DNA of 64,000 nucleotides from CAVPTL01 sp963794415. Lineage in GTDB: Bacteria; Actinomycetota; Thermoleophilia; Gaiellales; JAICJC01. The notes beneath the pieces were generated by a model. That model saw nothing but the letters and a program-made list of their open reading frames with translations. It made no database searches and was not told where the DNA came from. Shown here piece by piece: positions 49,601 to 57,907 of this stretch. The stretch covers positions 310,001-374,000 of the forward strand of contig CAWCDI010000001.1 of NCBI GenBank assembly GCA_963794415.1. The letters run 5' to 3'. The position numbers and the translations under genes are program-made. Positions within the stretch are counted from its first letter, which is position 1. Each line of letters begins with the position of its first letter.

Positions 49601-49939
49601 ATGGAGAAGCCCGAACGATCCGTCTACGACACCTTCGTGCGCCTGGACGACGCCGATCCCGAGCTCAGCCGCTGCGAGGGCATCGAGGTGTACTCACTCG
49701 CGGTCGAGGTGAAGAACGACCTGACCCGTGACCTCCTCTTCGATCCTCTCAGCGTGCTCGCCGAGGGAGTGGAGGGCATCGACTCCGAGTGGCGCGTGAG
49801 CCTTCAGCGCATGAACGCCGAGATCGCGATCCCGCACCATGGCGGGCCCCACCACATCGTGATCGTCTTCACCGCCGTTCGCCCCGACAAGCACGTCCAC
49901 GGGGTCATCTATCGGCTGCCACCTGATGACGTGGCGTGA
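49601..49939 (+). CDS. Unknown conserved-looking small protein
   Basis: 112 residues, soluble, with alternating beta strands (EGIEVYSLAVEVKND; HHIVIVFTAVRP; HGVIYRLPPDD) and an N-terminal acidic helix. The start is clear: AAAGGAGCT 5-8 bases before ATG. The 3' end overlaps the cyclase gene by 35 bp on the opposite strand. No family recognised. Confidence 0.55.
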   Translation: MEKPERSVYDTFVRLDDADPELSRCEGIEVYSLAVEVKNDLTRDLLFDPLSVLAEGVEGIDSEWRVSLQRMNAEIAIPHHGGPHHIVIVFTAVRPDKHVHGVIYRLPPDDVA

Positions 49940-52406
49940 TCGAGAGCAGTGAGGCGGCCGGCATCGCGCGGCCCTCGCTGACGAGCTGATCGAACCCGTC
50001 GCCGCCGAGGGTCGCGTGAAGTGCGCGGGCCGTCTCGCGGTGGCGCTCGCCCACGAGCGCCCAGAGCGTCCCGATCGGCGTCGCCGACGCATCGGCGGCG
50101 GCCTCCGCGGCGCCGATCAGGCGGGCTCCGCGCTCGGGATCCTCCGCCACCCAGGTCGCCGCGAGGCACGAGAGCTCGTCCTGGAGCATCGCCACGCCCG
50201 CCTGCAGCCACGAGATCAGCATGGGCTCGAGCAGGTCGCGCGACCGCACGGGATCTGACTGCTCGAGCGCCACGAACGCGAGCGTGAACACCGCGGCGTC
50301 GTGCATGTAGCCGGGGCGCGAGCCGCCCGGGCTCGCGAGCGCCATGCCGGCGAGCTCCGTCGCCTGGGGCAGGTCGCCGTCCACGAGCGCCAGCTGGGCC
50401 AGCTCGAGGTTTGCGCGGCCCACCACGTCGGCATCCCCCGAGGCGGTGGCGAGGTCGCGCGCCTGCTCGAAGCTCTCGCGCGCCGAGCCCGGGTCGCCGT
50501 GCAGGTCGAGGATGCCGATCCGAAGGAGCGCCCACGACTGCCAGATGGCATCGTCGCGCACTGCTGCCACGTCTGCGAACCGCCGGCTGACGCGGCGCGC
50601 CGCGGCGTCGTCGCCCTGCCAGCCCGCGAGCCCGCTCGCGCCCCAGAGGACCGTGCGGCCGGCGGCCTCGGACGCCAGCTCCGCGTCGGTCGCCTGCGCC
50701 AGCACGGTGTCCAGGATGCGGCGCGCGTCGGTGATCTGCCCGCGCGGCTCGAGGTACATCCAGAGCACCGCGGCGAGCTGGATCGCGCTGGGAGCATCGT
50801 CCCGTGCGAGCGCGCGGGTGATCGCCACGCGGATGTTGTGCTGCTCGAGGTCGAACACCCGAAGCGCCGAGCTGTCGCCGCCGTAGGTGAGCGCCTCCTC
50901 GTGCTGCCGGCAGAGCTCGGCGCACCAGCCGGCGTGGCGTAGCTCGAGCGCGCCCGCCTCGCCGGTCTCGCTCAGCCGGTCGCGGGCGAACCGGCGGATG
51001 GTCTCGAGCATCCAGAACCGGTCGTCGCGCTGTCGCACCAGCTGCTTGTCGATGAGCGAGATGAGCGTCTCGACCTCGGCGCCGCACACCTGCTCGGCAG
51101 CGCCCAGCGAGCACCCGCCGGCGAACACGGCAAGCCGCGTGAAGAGCCGCTGCTCCAGCTCGGAGAGCAGGTCGAAGCTCCACCGGATGGTTGAGTCGAG
51201 CGTGCGCTGGTGCTCCGCGGCGTCGCCTCCCGCCACCCCCAGCACCGGCAGCTCGCGGTCGAGCCGGTCGAGGATCACCTGCGGCGAGAACACCCTGATC
51301 CGGGCGGCGGCGAGCTCCACCGTCAGCGCCAGGCAGTCGAGGCGGCGGCAGATCTGGCGCACCTCGTCGTCGGGCGCCACGGTGCGGCCGGCCGCCGCCG
51401 CCCGCGTGACGAAGAGCTCCACCGCCTCGTCCAGGCCGAGCGGCTCGAGCAGGTAGACCCACTCACCGGCCAGGCCGAGCGGCTCCCGGCTGGTCACCAG
51501 CACGTCCACGCCGGGGCAGGCAGCCACCAGCCCGGCAACATCGGCGCCGATGCCCGGCAGGTGCTCGGCATTGTCCAGGCAGAGGAGCGCCTCCTGGTCG
51601 GCCAGGTGCTGGTGCAGCGCCCGCCGCGTGCCCACCACCTGCGCGACCACGCCCCACACGCTCTCGAGGTCGCGAAGCGGCGTGAGCGAGACCCACCAGG
51701 TGCCGTCGCGGTAGCGGGGCGCCGCGTCCTTGGCGGCGGCCTGGGCCAGGCGCGTCTTGCCGGCGCCGCCGGGGCCGGTCACCGTGATCACGCGCACCGC
51801 GTCGTCGTCGAGGAGCGCCGTCAGCTCGGCGAACTCGCGCCGGCGCCCCACGAGCGGCGTGGCGGGCTCGGGCAGGTAGGCGCGGCGAAGGCTGCGAAGC
51901 GCCGGATGCTGCTCGTCGCCCAGCTGGTAGAGGCGCTCGGGCTGCTCCAGATCCTTCAGCCAGTACTCACCCAGCGGCCGCATCACGACCGTGTCGTCCA
52001 GGTGCTCGCGGGTGGCCTGGGAGATCAGCGTCTGGCCGCCGTGGCCCGCCGCCATGATGCGGGCGTTTCGGTGCACGTCGAGCCCGACGTAGCCGCCGTC
52101 CTCGACCACTCCCTCGCCCGTGTGGATGCCGATGCGGGCGCGCACGCCCAGCGAATCAAGGCCCTTCTGCGCCTCGTGCGCCGCCGCGACCGCTGCGCCC
52201 GGTGACTCGAACACGGCCGAGAACGCGTCGCCCTCGGCGCCCGTCTGCCGCCCCGCGTGCGCCGTCACGACGTCGCGCAGCAGCCGCCGGTGCTCCAGGA
52301 GGAGCCGCGCGTACTCCTGCCGGCCGCGCGCCTGGAGCAGCTGAGTAGAGCCCTCCAGGTCGGTGAAGAAGAACGTCACCGTCCCCGTGGGCAGCGGTTC
52401 TCGCAT
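49905..52406 (-). CDS. Class III cyclase-like domain with NB-ARC-type ATPase and TPR tail
   Basis: 833 residues. The cyclase homology domain (about 8-165) keeps the metal Asp in FFFTDLEGST and GDAFSAVF, but has VHRNARI where the canonical VNxAAR lies (Asn replaced by His), so activity may be reduced. A STAND ATPase follows with Walker A in TGPGGAGKTRLA (about 231-242), Walker B LLCLDNAEHL, and an arm (about 430-520), then TPRs to the end. There is no LuxR helix-turn-helix. Likely a signalling ATPase. Confidence 0.85.
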   Translation of the reverse strand: MREPLPTGTVTFFFTDLEGSTQLLQARGRQEYARLLLEHRRLLRDVVTAHAGRQTGAEGDAFSAVFESPGAAVAAAHEAQKGLDSLGVRARIGIHTGEGVVEDGGYVGLDVHRNARIMAAGHGGQTLISQATREHLDDTVVMRPLGEYWLKDLEQPERLYQLGDEQHPALRSLRRAYLPEPATPLVGRRREFAELTALLDDDAVRVITVTGPGGAGKTRLAQAAAKDAAPRYRDGTWWVSLTPLRDLESVWGVVAQVVGTRRALHQHLADQEALLCLDNAEHLPGIGADVAGLVAACPGVDVLVTSREPLGLAGEWVYLLEPLGLDEAVELFVTRAAAAGRTVAPDDEVRQICRRLDCLALTVELAAARIRVFSPQVILDRLDRELPVLGVAGGDAAEHQRTLDSTIRWSFDLLSELEQRLFTRLAVFAGGCSLGAAEQVCGAEVETLISLIDKQLVRQRDDRFWMLETIRRFARDRLSETGEAGALELRHAGWCAELCRQHEEALTYGGDSSALRVFDLEQHNIRVAITRALARDDAPSAIQLAAVLWMYLEPRGQITDARRILDTVLAQATDAELASEAAGRTVLWGASGLAGWQGDDAAARRVSRRFADVAAVRDDAIWQSWALLRIGILDLHGDPGSARESFEQARDLATASGDADVVGRANLELAQLALVDGDLPQATELAGMALASPGGSRPGYMHDAAVFTLAFVALEQSDPVRSRDLLEPMLISWLQAGVAMLQDELSCLAATWVAEDPERGARLIGAAEAAADASATPIGTLWALVGERHRETARALHATLGGDGFDQLVSEGRAMPAASLLSITPRHQVAADR

Positions 52407-52608
52407 GCCGTGATCGCTTTCTGCCACTGGACCCCTCGGTGGTACCCGCGCCAATCCTATCGGTCGTCGGCGCCGGGGGGCGGCCGGGAGCCCCGGCCAG
52501 CCGGTCGAGCCGTCGTGCCGGACCCGCCGGAAAGAATCGGTCAAGAGGGTGTCCGGAATGGATCGCCGCGAGCCGATCTGATGATCAGGGTGGAAACGAT
52601 CGAGGGGG

Positions 52609-53448
52609 ATGCTCGTGCAATCCAAGAGACTGATGGGCGCCGCGCTGCTGGCGCTCGCGGCGACCGCAATCGCGGGGCCGGCGACAGCGGGCGCGGCCGT
52701 CGGCGGGGGGCTCTCGTTCTCGCCGCAGACCGGCAACGTGTTCGACTTCGGCACCGTGGGCGCGGGCCAGACGCCGACGCAGGTGTTCACGCTCACGTCG
52801 GTATCGCGCGGCCTGCGGCCCGGGCGGGTGCACGTGCGCCTGTTCGGAGCGCGCACGTTCAGCGTCGTCGCCGACAGCTGCACGGGGGTGGTGCTCACGC
52901 CCGCGCAGCCGTCCTGCCAGGTGACCGTGAGGTACGCGCCGGGCTCGAAGGGCCGGCGCACCGCATCGGGGCTCATCGCCACCGCCGGCCCGTGGTGGCG
53001 GCGCTGGGGCCGCGGCTCCGTCACCGGCATCAGGATCACCGGGACGAGCGGGCCTGCCGGCGGCGGCCAGGGCTCCGGCCCGGCCAGCCTCACGCTCACG
53101 CCGGGCACGCCCACGGGGACGGCCTCGGGGGTCAACTCCTAAGGCTATGACTTCGGCCAGGTGCGGCTGCTGAGCCAGGAGTTCACGGTCACGAACGTGG
53201 GCGGCACCGCGTCGCTGCCGCTCGCCGCGGTCGGGTTCGACAACGGCGGCTATGGCCTTTCGGACGACACGTGCAGCGGCCAGGCCCTCGCGCCGGATGC
53301 GAGCTGCACGTTCACCGAGACGTGGAACGCACGCAACGATCCGGTCTGTGACGGGATCGGCCCGGTCGTGCCGGATACGGCCGCGATCGAATCCGCCGAT
53401 TTGTCGGTTGGATATATCGATCTCGCGCTGAGCGCCGCCTGCCGCTGA
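52609..53448 (+). pseudogene. Secreted protein with ASH/choice-of-anchor domains, interrupted by an in-frame TAA
   Basis: Signal peptide at about 1-29, then a first Ig-like domain (VFDFGTVGAGQTPTQVFTLTSVS). Codon 178 at 53140-53142 is TAA. Past it, in the same frame, GYDFGQVRLLSQEFTVTNVGGTAS begins a second similar domain that runs to 53448. The expected residue is Tyr (TAC/TAT to TAA), a single-base nonsense change. Repaired length is about 279 residues. A terminator hairpin follows the second stop, so the transcript covers both parts. Confidence 0.8.
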
Positions 53449-53453
53449 GACCT

Positions 53454-53487
53454 GGTGGCTTCCGGTCGTTTTCGGCCGGAAGCCACC
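53454..53487 (+). terminator. Strong intrinsic terminator-like hairpin
   Basis: GGTGGCTTCCGG (53454-53465), a 10-base loop including TTTT, and the exact reverse complement CCGGAAGCCACC (53476-53487) make a 12-bp perfect stem. The stem begins 6 bp after the stop of the secreted protein gene and is followed by GTTTC, a weak U-tract. Confidence 0.8.
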
Positions 53488-53529
53488 GTTTCAGGCAGGG
53501 AGCCGGGCGGTGCGGTTGAAGAGGGAGAG

Positions 53530-54393
53530 ATGGCTCCCCTGCACATCGCGATGGACGGCCTGCTGTTTCCCGAGTCGCCGCGCTGGCACGACGGCCGCCT
53601 CTGGTTCTCCGACTGGGGGACGGGCGAGGTGATCGCGCTCGCCCCGGACGGCGCGCGCGAGGTGATCACCGCCCGCGGCCCGTCGTTTCCGATGTGCATC
53701 GACTTCCTGCCCGACGGCCGGCTCATGCTGGTGTCAGCCGCGGAGGGGCGCGTGCTCTGCCGCCAGAGCGACGGCTCGTTTGCCGCCTACGCCGACCTCT
53801 CGGTGCTCAGCGGCTTCCCGTGGAACGACATCACGTCCGACAGCCGCGGGAACGTGTACGTGAACAACGTCGGCTTCGACTTTCCCGGCGGGGAGTTCGC
53901 CCCCGGGACGATCGCGCTCATCCGGCCGGACGGATCCAGCCGGCAGGTCGCCGACGGCATCGCCTTCCCCAACGGCATGGCGGTGACCCCCGGCGGCGAG
54001 ACGCTGATCGTGGCCGAGTCCTACGGCGAGCGGCTCACGGCGTTCACCATCGGCGCCGACGGCGGCCTCTCGCGGCAGCGGGTCTGGGCCGGCCTGAACG
54101 GCGACGCGCCCGACGGTATCTCGATCGACGCGCACGGCGACGTCTGGTACGCCGACGTGCCGCACAAGCGCTGCGTGCGGGTGCGCGAGGGCGGCGAGGT
54201 GCTGCAGACGGTGGAGCTCGACCGCGGCTGCTTTGCGTGTGCGCTGAGCGGCGACGGCGAGACGCTCTACGTGACGGCGAACGACTGGCACGGGGTGGAC
54301 AGCATGCGGTCGGGTGCGCGGCGGGGCCAGATCGTGGCCGTGGACGTTCAGGCCGCCGCGGTGCCGAGCCGCGGCGACGACGCGCACGCGTAG
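53530..54393 (+). CDS. SMP-30/gluconolactonase-family lactonase
   Basis: 287 residues. Opening GLLFPESPRWHDGRLWFSDW with the metal-binding Glu, then WNDITSDSRGNVYVNN (the conserved Asn), IAFPNGMAVTPGG, and APDGISIDAHGDVWYAD with the catalytic Asp. These are the six-bladed propeller and metal ligands of SMP-30-type lactonases. It probably hydrolyses a sugar lactone or similar ester. GAGGGAGAG precedes ATG. Overlaps the convergent MFS gene by 46 bp. Confidence 0.9.
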   Translation: MAPLHIAMDGLLFPESPRWHDGRLWFSDWGTGEVIALAPDGAREVITARGPSFPMCIDFLPDGRLMLVSAAEGRVLCRQSDGSFAAYADLSVLSGFPWNDITSDSRGNVYVNNVGFDFPGGEFAPGTIALIRPDGSSRQVADGIAFPNGMAVTPGGETLIVAESYGERLTAFTIGADGGLSRQRVWAGLNGDAPDGISIDAHGDVWYADVPHKRCVRVREGGEVLQTVELDRGCFACALSGDGETLYVTANDWHGVDSMRSGARRGQIVAVDVQAAAVPSRGDDAHA

Positions 54394-55496
54394 AGCACCA
54401 GGCAGAGCGGGATCAGAAGCGCCGCCCGCAGGCCCACCGCGCCCGCGGTGAAGCCGATCACCGCAGGCCCGATGACGCCGCCGACGTAGCCGAACGTGAA
54501 CACGCGCGAGACGATGTCCTCCACCGCGCCGACGTGCGCACCCGCCGCGGCGCTCAGCACCGTCGGCACCACCGGGCCGAGCCCCAGGCCGAGCATCGTG
54601 AAGCCGATGACGCCCACGGCGGGCACGGGGTAGAGGAGCGCCAGGGCAAGGCCGGTGGCGCCCACCGCAGTCGACGTCGCCACCAGCCGCACAGGACCCA
54701 CCATCGACGTCAGCCGGTCGCCCGTGAGCCGGCAGGTCACCATGCCCAGCGAGAAGCCGGCGAAGGCCGTGGCGGCGACCGCCGAGCTCGCACCGGCGCG
54801 GTCGTGCACGAAGACGGCGCTCCAGTCGGCCGCGACGCCCTCGACGAAGAACGAGCAGAACGCGATGAAGCCGAAGAGCACCACCGCGAGCGACCACCCG
54901 TCGCCGGGCTCCTTCGGTGCCGAGCCATCCACGTGGCGCAGCGGCAGGCGCGCGAGGGCCGGAGCGGACGCTGCCGTCACGACCACCGCCACCATCGCGA
55001 ACTCCGGCGCCGGATCGAGGCCCACCGCGGCCGCCGCGGCACCCGTGAGCGCTCCGACCAGCAGCCCGACGCTCCACATGCCGTGGAACCCCGACATGAG
55101 CGGCCGCGCGAGCTCGCGCTCGACCACCACCGCCTCGGTGTTCATCGAGACGTCGACGACCGCCGCCAGGATCCCGAACGCGAGCAGGATCACCGCGAGC
55201 ACCGCGAGATCGGGTGCGAGCGCGATCAGGAAGAGCACGGCCGCAAACAGCGGCAGCCCGCCGCGCACCACCGATCGCGGCCCCAGGCGCGTGGCGATCC
55301 TGCCTCCCAGCCGGCCGCCGATCAGCGTGCCGATGGCCATGCCGAAGAGCGCCAGGCCGAGCTGCGTGTCCGAGATGTGCAGCGCGTGCTTCATCGCGGG
55401 GATGCGCGCCGCGAACGTCCCGGCGATGACCGCGTGGGTGAGGAATGCGGCGCTGACGCCCAGGCGCGAGCGGTCGCGGGTGCCCTGCTGCAGCAT
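54348..55496 (-). CDS. MFS transporter
   Basis: 382 residues, twelve hydrophobic helices. The N-terminal half has RIPAMKHALHISDTQLGLALFGMAIGTLIGGRLGGRIATRLGPR, the loop 2-3 signature in the form GGRIATRLG. Resembles the fucose permease/YbjJ-like branch, for example in MSGFHGMWSVGLLVGALTGAAAA. Likely a drug or sugar/organic-solute transporter; substrate unknown. Its 3' end overlaps the lactonase gene. Confidence 0.88.
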   Translation of the reverse strand: MLQQGTRDRSRLGVSAAFLTHAVIAGTFAARIPAMKHALHISDTQLGLALFGMAIGTLIGGRLGGRIATRLGPRSVVRGGLPLFAAVLFLIALAPDLAVLAVILLAFGILAAVVDVSMNTEAVVVERELARPLMSGFHGMWSVGLLVGALTGAAAAAVGLDPAPEFAMVAVVVTAASAPALARLPLRHVDGSAPKEPGDGWSLAVVLFGFIAFCSFFVEGVAADWSAVFVHDRAGASSAVAATAFAGFSLGMVTCRLTGDRLTSMVGPVRLVATSTAVGATGLALALLYPVPAVGVIGFTMLGLGLGPVVPTVLSAAAGAHVGAVEDIVSRVFTFGYVGGVIGPAVIGFTAGAVGLRAALLIPLCLVLYACASSPRLGTAAA

Positions 55497-55505
55497 GGGA
55501 CGATG

Positions 55506-55805
55506 CTAGCGACCGGGCGGTTCGCGCCCGTCGAGCAGTATCCGCCACGGGTCGATCGAGTCGATCACGAGGTGGGTGCCATGCCACGGATCGCGGGCGA
55601 GCGTGTCGCGCACCTCCTGCTCGGAGCCCGCGTCGATGACGAGCACGACTCTGTCCTCATCGGCGAGCGGGCCGCCGAGGATCACGAACCCGCGCTCGAC
55701 GAGGCCGTCCATGAACGTCGCGTGCGCCCGCCAGCCGGACTGCCGGTCGAGAGGGGCCGCGGCGTTCCACTGAGGGCCCGAGCGTCGCTCCACAACCACG
55801 AACAT
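55506..55805 (-). CDS. YciI-family protein
   Basis: 99 residues with a dimeric alpha-beta fold: MFVVVERRSGPQWN, ATFMDGLVERGFVILGGPLADEDRVVLVIDAGS, and DTLARDPWHGTHLVIDSIDPWRILL. Matches the YCII family; the HATFMDGL and DPW elements are usual. Function unproven. The ATG at 55805 is preferred over the upstream GTG. Adjacent to the MFS gene, 9 bp away on the same strand. Confidence 0.85.
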   Translation of the reverse strand: MFVVVERRSGPQWNAAAPLDRQSGWRAHATFMDGLVERGFVILGGPLADEDRVVLVIDAGSEQEVRDTLARDPWHGTHLVIDSIDPWRILLDGREPPGR

Positions 55806-55952
55806 CACCCCGCCATCGTAACGGCTGCTATCGGACGCTCATTACACGGTTTGTCTCAAGAGTCACGCCTCTTCTGCCGATAGAAAGCGGACGGTGGCCC
55901 GTGACGTTTGGCTCTAGCGCGGGCGCTTTACTCGATCAAGGAGAACCCCCCA

Positions 55953-56804
55953 ATGCGACTCCGCTCTCTCGCGGTGACGTTGCTCGCTGCCACGGCAGTG
56001 GTCGGCGTTTCGGCCTCATCGGCCCTTGCCACCACCAGGCACGAGCCGGTGCCCGTGCCGAAGACCATCTACAACTCGATCCCGAGCCCCGCGCCGGTCA
56101 GCCTGCCGAGCCTGGGCGTTGAGGCCTACAGCTTCAACCAGCTCGGCGACGAGGTGCAGTTCGGGCACCACGGCCACACGCTCAACAAGGTCTCGGTGGG
56201 CTTCACCGACTGGGCCTGCCAGTCGGGCCAGTGGAACCTCACCACCTGCGTGACCGACCCCGGCGCGACGTTCAACGTCCCGGTCACCCTCAGCATCTAC
56301 GCCTGGAGCCCCACGCAGCCCGGCGGCGAGACAGTCCCGGGCAACCTGCTCGCGTCGGTCACCCAGACGTTCGCGATGCCCTACCGCCCGACGCTCAGCA
56401 ACAAGTGCGCGACGATGGGCGCCACCGGTGAGTTCTTCAGCGCCACCGACGGCAAGTGCCACAACGGCCTCTACCACACGGTCACGTTCGACATGCGAAA
56501 GCTCGGGCTGAAGCTGCCCCAGCGCATCGTCTACGGCGTGTCGTACAACTCCGACAACCACGGCCCGGCCCCGCTCGGCGGCACCAACGCCCCCGAGGAC
56601 TCGCTGAACCTCGCGCTCAGCCCGGCCGCGACCACCGGCAAGCAGGCGTTCCCCGGCGCGATCTTCTGGGATACCTCGCAGACCGGATTCACGTGCGGCG
56701 GCGCATTCATGCCGAGCGTGTTCAACCTGGACGGTCCCTGCCTCGGGGCGCCGAACAGCTGGGTCGGCTACGTGCCGGCCGTCAAGATCACGGCTCTGCC
56801 GTAG
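55953..56804 (+). CDS. Secreted protein of unknown function
   Basis: 283 residues. Signal peptide with hydrophobic LAVTLLAATAVVGVSA and cleavage near ASSALA. The mature chain is beta-rich with four or more cysteines and Trp/Tyr-rich motifs (SVGFTDWACQSGQWNLTTC; WDTSQTGFTCGG), consistent with a stable extracellular domain. AAGGAG lies 9 bases before the ATG. A 19-bp-arm palindrome follows the stop by 14 bp. No family recognised. Confidence 0.65.
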   Translation: MRLRSLAVTLLAATAVVGVSASSALATTRHEPVPVPKTIYNSIPSPAPVSLPSLGVEAYSFNQLGDEVQFGHHGHTLNKVSVGFTDWACQSGQWNLTTCVTDPGATFNVPVTLSIYAWSPTQPGGETVPGNLLASVTQTFAMPYRPTLSNKCATMGATGEFFSATDGKCHNGLYHTVTFDMRKLGLKLPQRIVYGVSYNSDNHGPAPLGGTNAPEDSLNLALSPAATTGKQAFPGAIFWDTSQTGFTCGGAFMPSVFNLDGPCLGAPNSWVGYVPAVKITALP

Positions 56805-56818
56805 CCCGAAAAGGCCGG

Positions 56819-56857
56819 CGGGTGATTCAACGGTGCCAGGCACCGTTGAATCACCCG
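56819..56857. repeat. Perfect 19-bp-arm palindrome between convergent genes (REP-like copy C)
   Basis: CGGGTGATTCAACGGTGCC, one central A, and the exact reverse complement. It contains the GGTGCC-N-GGCACC core of the array. It lies between the stops of the secreted protein gene (56804) and the DUF4242 gene (56865), so it probably also terminates transcription in both directions. A nearly identical copy is at 60864. Confidence 0.85.
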
Positions 56858-56864
56858 GCCGCGC

Positions 56865-57149
56865 CTACGCGGCGGGATCCTCGCGGATGATCACCGTATC
56901 GGCCACCACGGTGATCTCGTCGGCGGGCATCCCCACGCGCTGGGCGTGCTCGCGGATCTTCTCGGGGCTCGACGCCTGGTACACGCAGACGGTGCCGAGG
57001 CTGCCGTCGGGCTCGGTCACGACGTAGCTTCGGATCCAGCGGATGTCGTCGGGCATCTTGTCGCCCTCGGCGGTGGATACCGCCGCGGCGGCCTCGAGCT
57101 CTGCGCCCGTCTTCCAGCCTTCGCGCCGCCTGATGATGTAGGTGTCCAT
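56865..57149 (-). CDS. DUF4242 (SCO4226-like) family protein
   Basis: 94 residues: DTYIIRRREGWKTGAELEAAAAVS, WIRSYVVTEPDGSLGTVCVYQASSPEKIREHAQRVGMPADEITVVADTVI. This is the dimeric ferredoxin-like DUF4242 fold; one actinobacterial member binds nickel, but that cannot be assumed here. It is transcribed away from the crp gene. Confidence 0.9.
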   Translation of the reverse strand: MDTYIIRRREGWKTGAELEAAAAVSTAEGDKMPDDIRWIRSYVVTEPDGSLGTVCVYQASSPEKIREHAQRVGMPADEITVVADTVIIREDPAA

Positions 57150-57236
57150 GCACGTGCCTTTCCGTGGGTGGCCGATTCTGCGGCGCACAGTATGAGCGAT
57201 CGGAGGCCCGTTCCGCATCTCGAGCCTTTTCCGATG

Positions 57237-57252
57237 TGTCACTGCGGTTACA
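57237..57252. promoter_or_regulatory. CRP-like half-site pair TGTCA-N6-TTACA upstream of crp
   Basis: TGTCA-CTGCGG-TTACA at 57237-57252 matches the CRP/GlxR consensus TGTGA-N6-TCACA at 8 of 10 positions with the correct spacing. It lies 20 bp before the start of the crp gene, about where a -35 would be, so autoregulation is plausible. It is one match in a region with few other signals. Confidence 0.45.
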
Positions 57253-57271
57253 GATCGTTTAGGCTCATGCC

Positions 57272-57907
57272 ATGCCCACCTGGCCTGTGCTCTCGGTCCT
57301 GAGCGATGAGGACGCGCGACTGCTGCTTGCAACAGCGCGCCGGCGCACGTACAAGCGCGGCGAGGTGGTGTTCCATCGCGACGACCCGTCCGACACCATC
57401 CACCTGGTCAGCTCGGGCCGCTTTGCCGTCCGGTCGATCACGCCGCTTGGCGACGTCGTCACGCTCTCGCTGGTCGGCCCCGGACAGTGGTTCGGGGAGC
57501 TCTCGCTGATCCGCGCCGACCGCGCGCGGACGGCCACGGTCTCTGCCCTCGAGGCCGCCGAGACGCGGGTCATCTCCTACACCGAGTTCGCGGCGCTACG
57601 GCGCGACCGGCCGGCGTTCGACGCAATGCTGGTCGAGATGCTCGCAACCCAGGTCGCGAGCCTGAGCGAGCGGCTGGTGGAGGCGCTCTACACGCCCGCA
57701 CCGCGGCGGGTGAGGCGCGTGCTGGATGATCTCTACGAGCGCTACCGCGCCGATGACGGCACCGCCACGATCCCGCTCACCCAGGACGATCTGGCCGGCC
57801 TCGCCGGCACCTCGCGGCTGACGGTGAGCCGGGTGCTGCGCGGCCTGCGCGAGCGCGGCGAGGTCGAGGTGAAGCGCGGCCGCATCACCATCCGGGGAGG
57901 CCCATGA
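57272..57907 (+). CDS. Crp/Fnr-family transcriptional regulator
   Basis: 211 residues. The cNMP-binding beta-roll has the cassette WFGELSLIRADRARTATVSAL (about 71-91); Glu and Arg are in place for cyclic nucleotide binding. The C-terminal winged helix (about 145-205) has TQDDLAGLAGTSRLTVSRVLRGL, the recognition helix. No cysteine cluster, so it is not an oxygen-sensing FNR. Its stop overlaps the cyclase start (ATGA), so a cyclic nucleotide sensor and its producer are translated together. Confidence 0.93.
   Translation: MPTWPVLSVLSDEDARLLLATARRRTYKRGEVVFHRDDPSDTIHLVSSGRFAVRSITPLGDVVTLSLVGPGQWFGELSLIRADRARTATVSALEAAETRVISYTEFAALRRDRPAFDAMLVEMLATQVASLSERLVEALYTPAPRRVRRVLDDLYERYRADDGTATIPLTQDDLAGLAGTSRLTVSRVLRGLRERGEVEVKRGRITIRGGP

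Noticed and set aside
49905..53135. Extension of the cyclase-STAND protein upstream to a 1076-residue frame
   Set aside because: The added 240 residues have no domain and run across the promoter and the opposite secreted-protein gene; the cyclase domain starts at the ATG at 52406.
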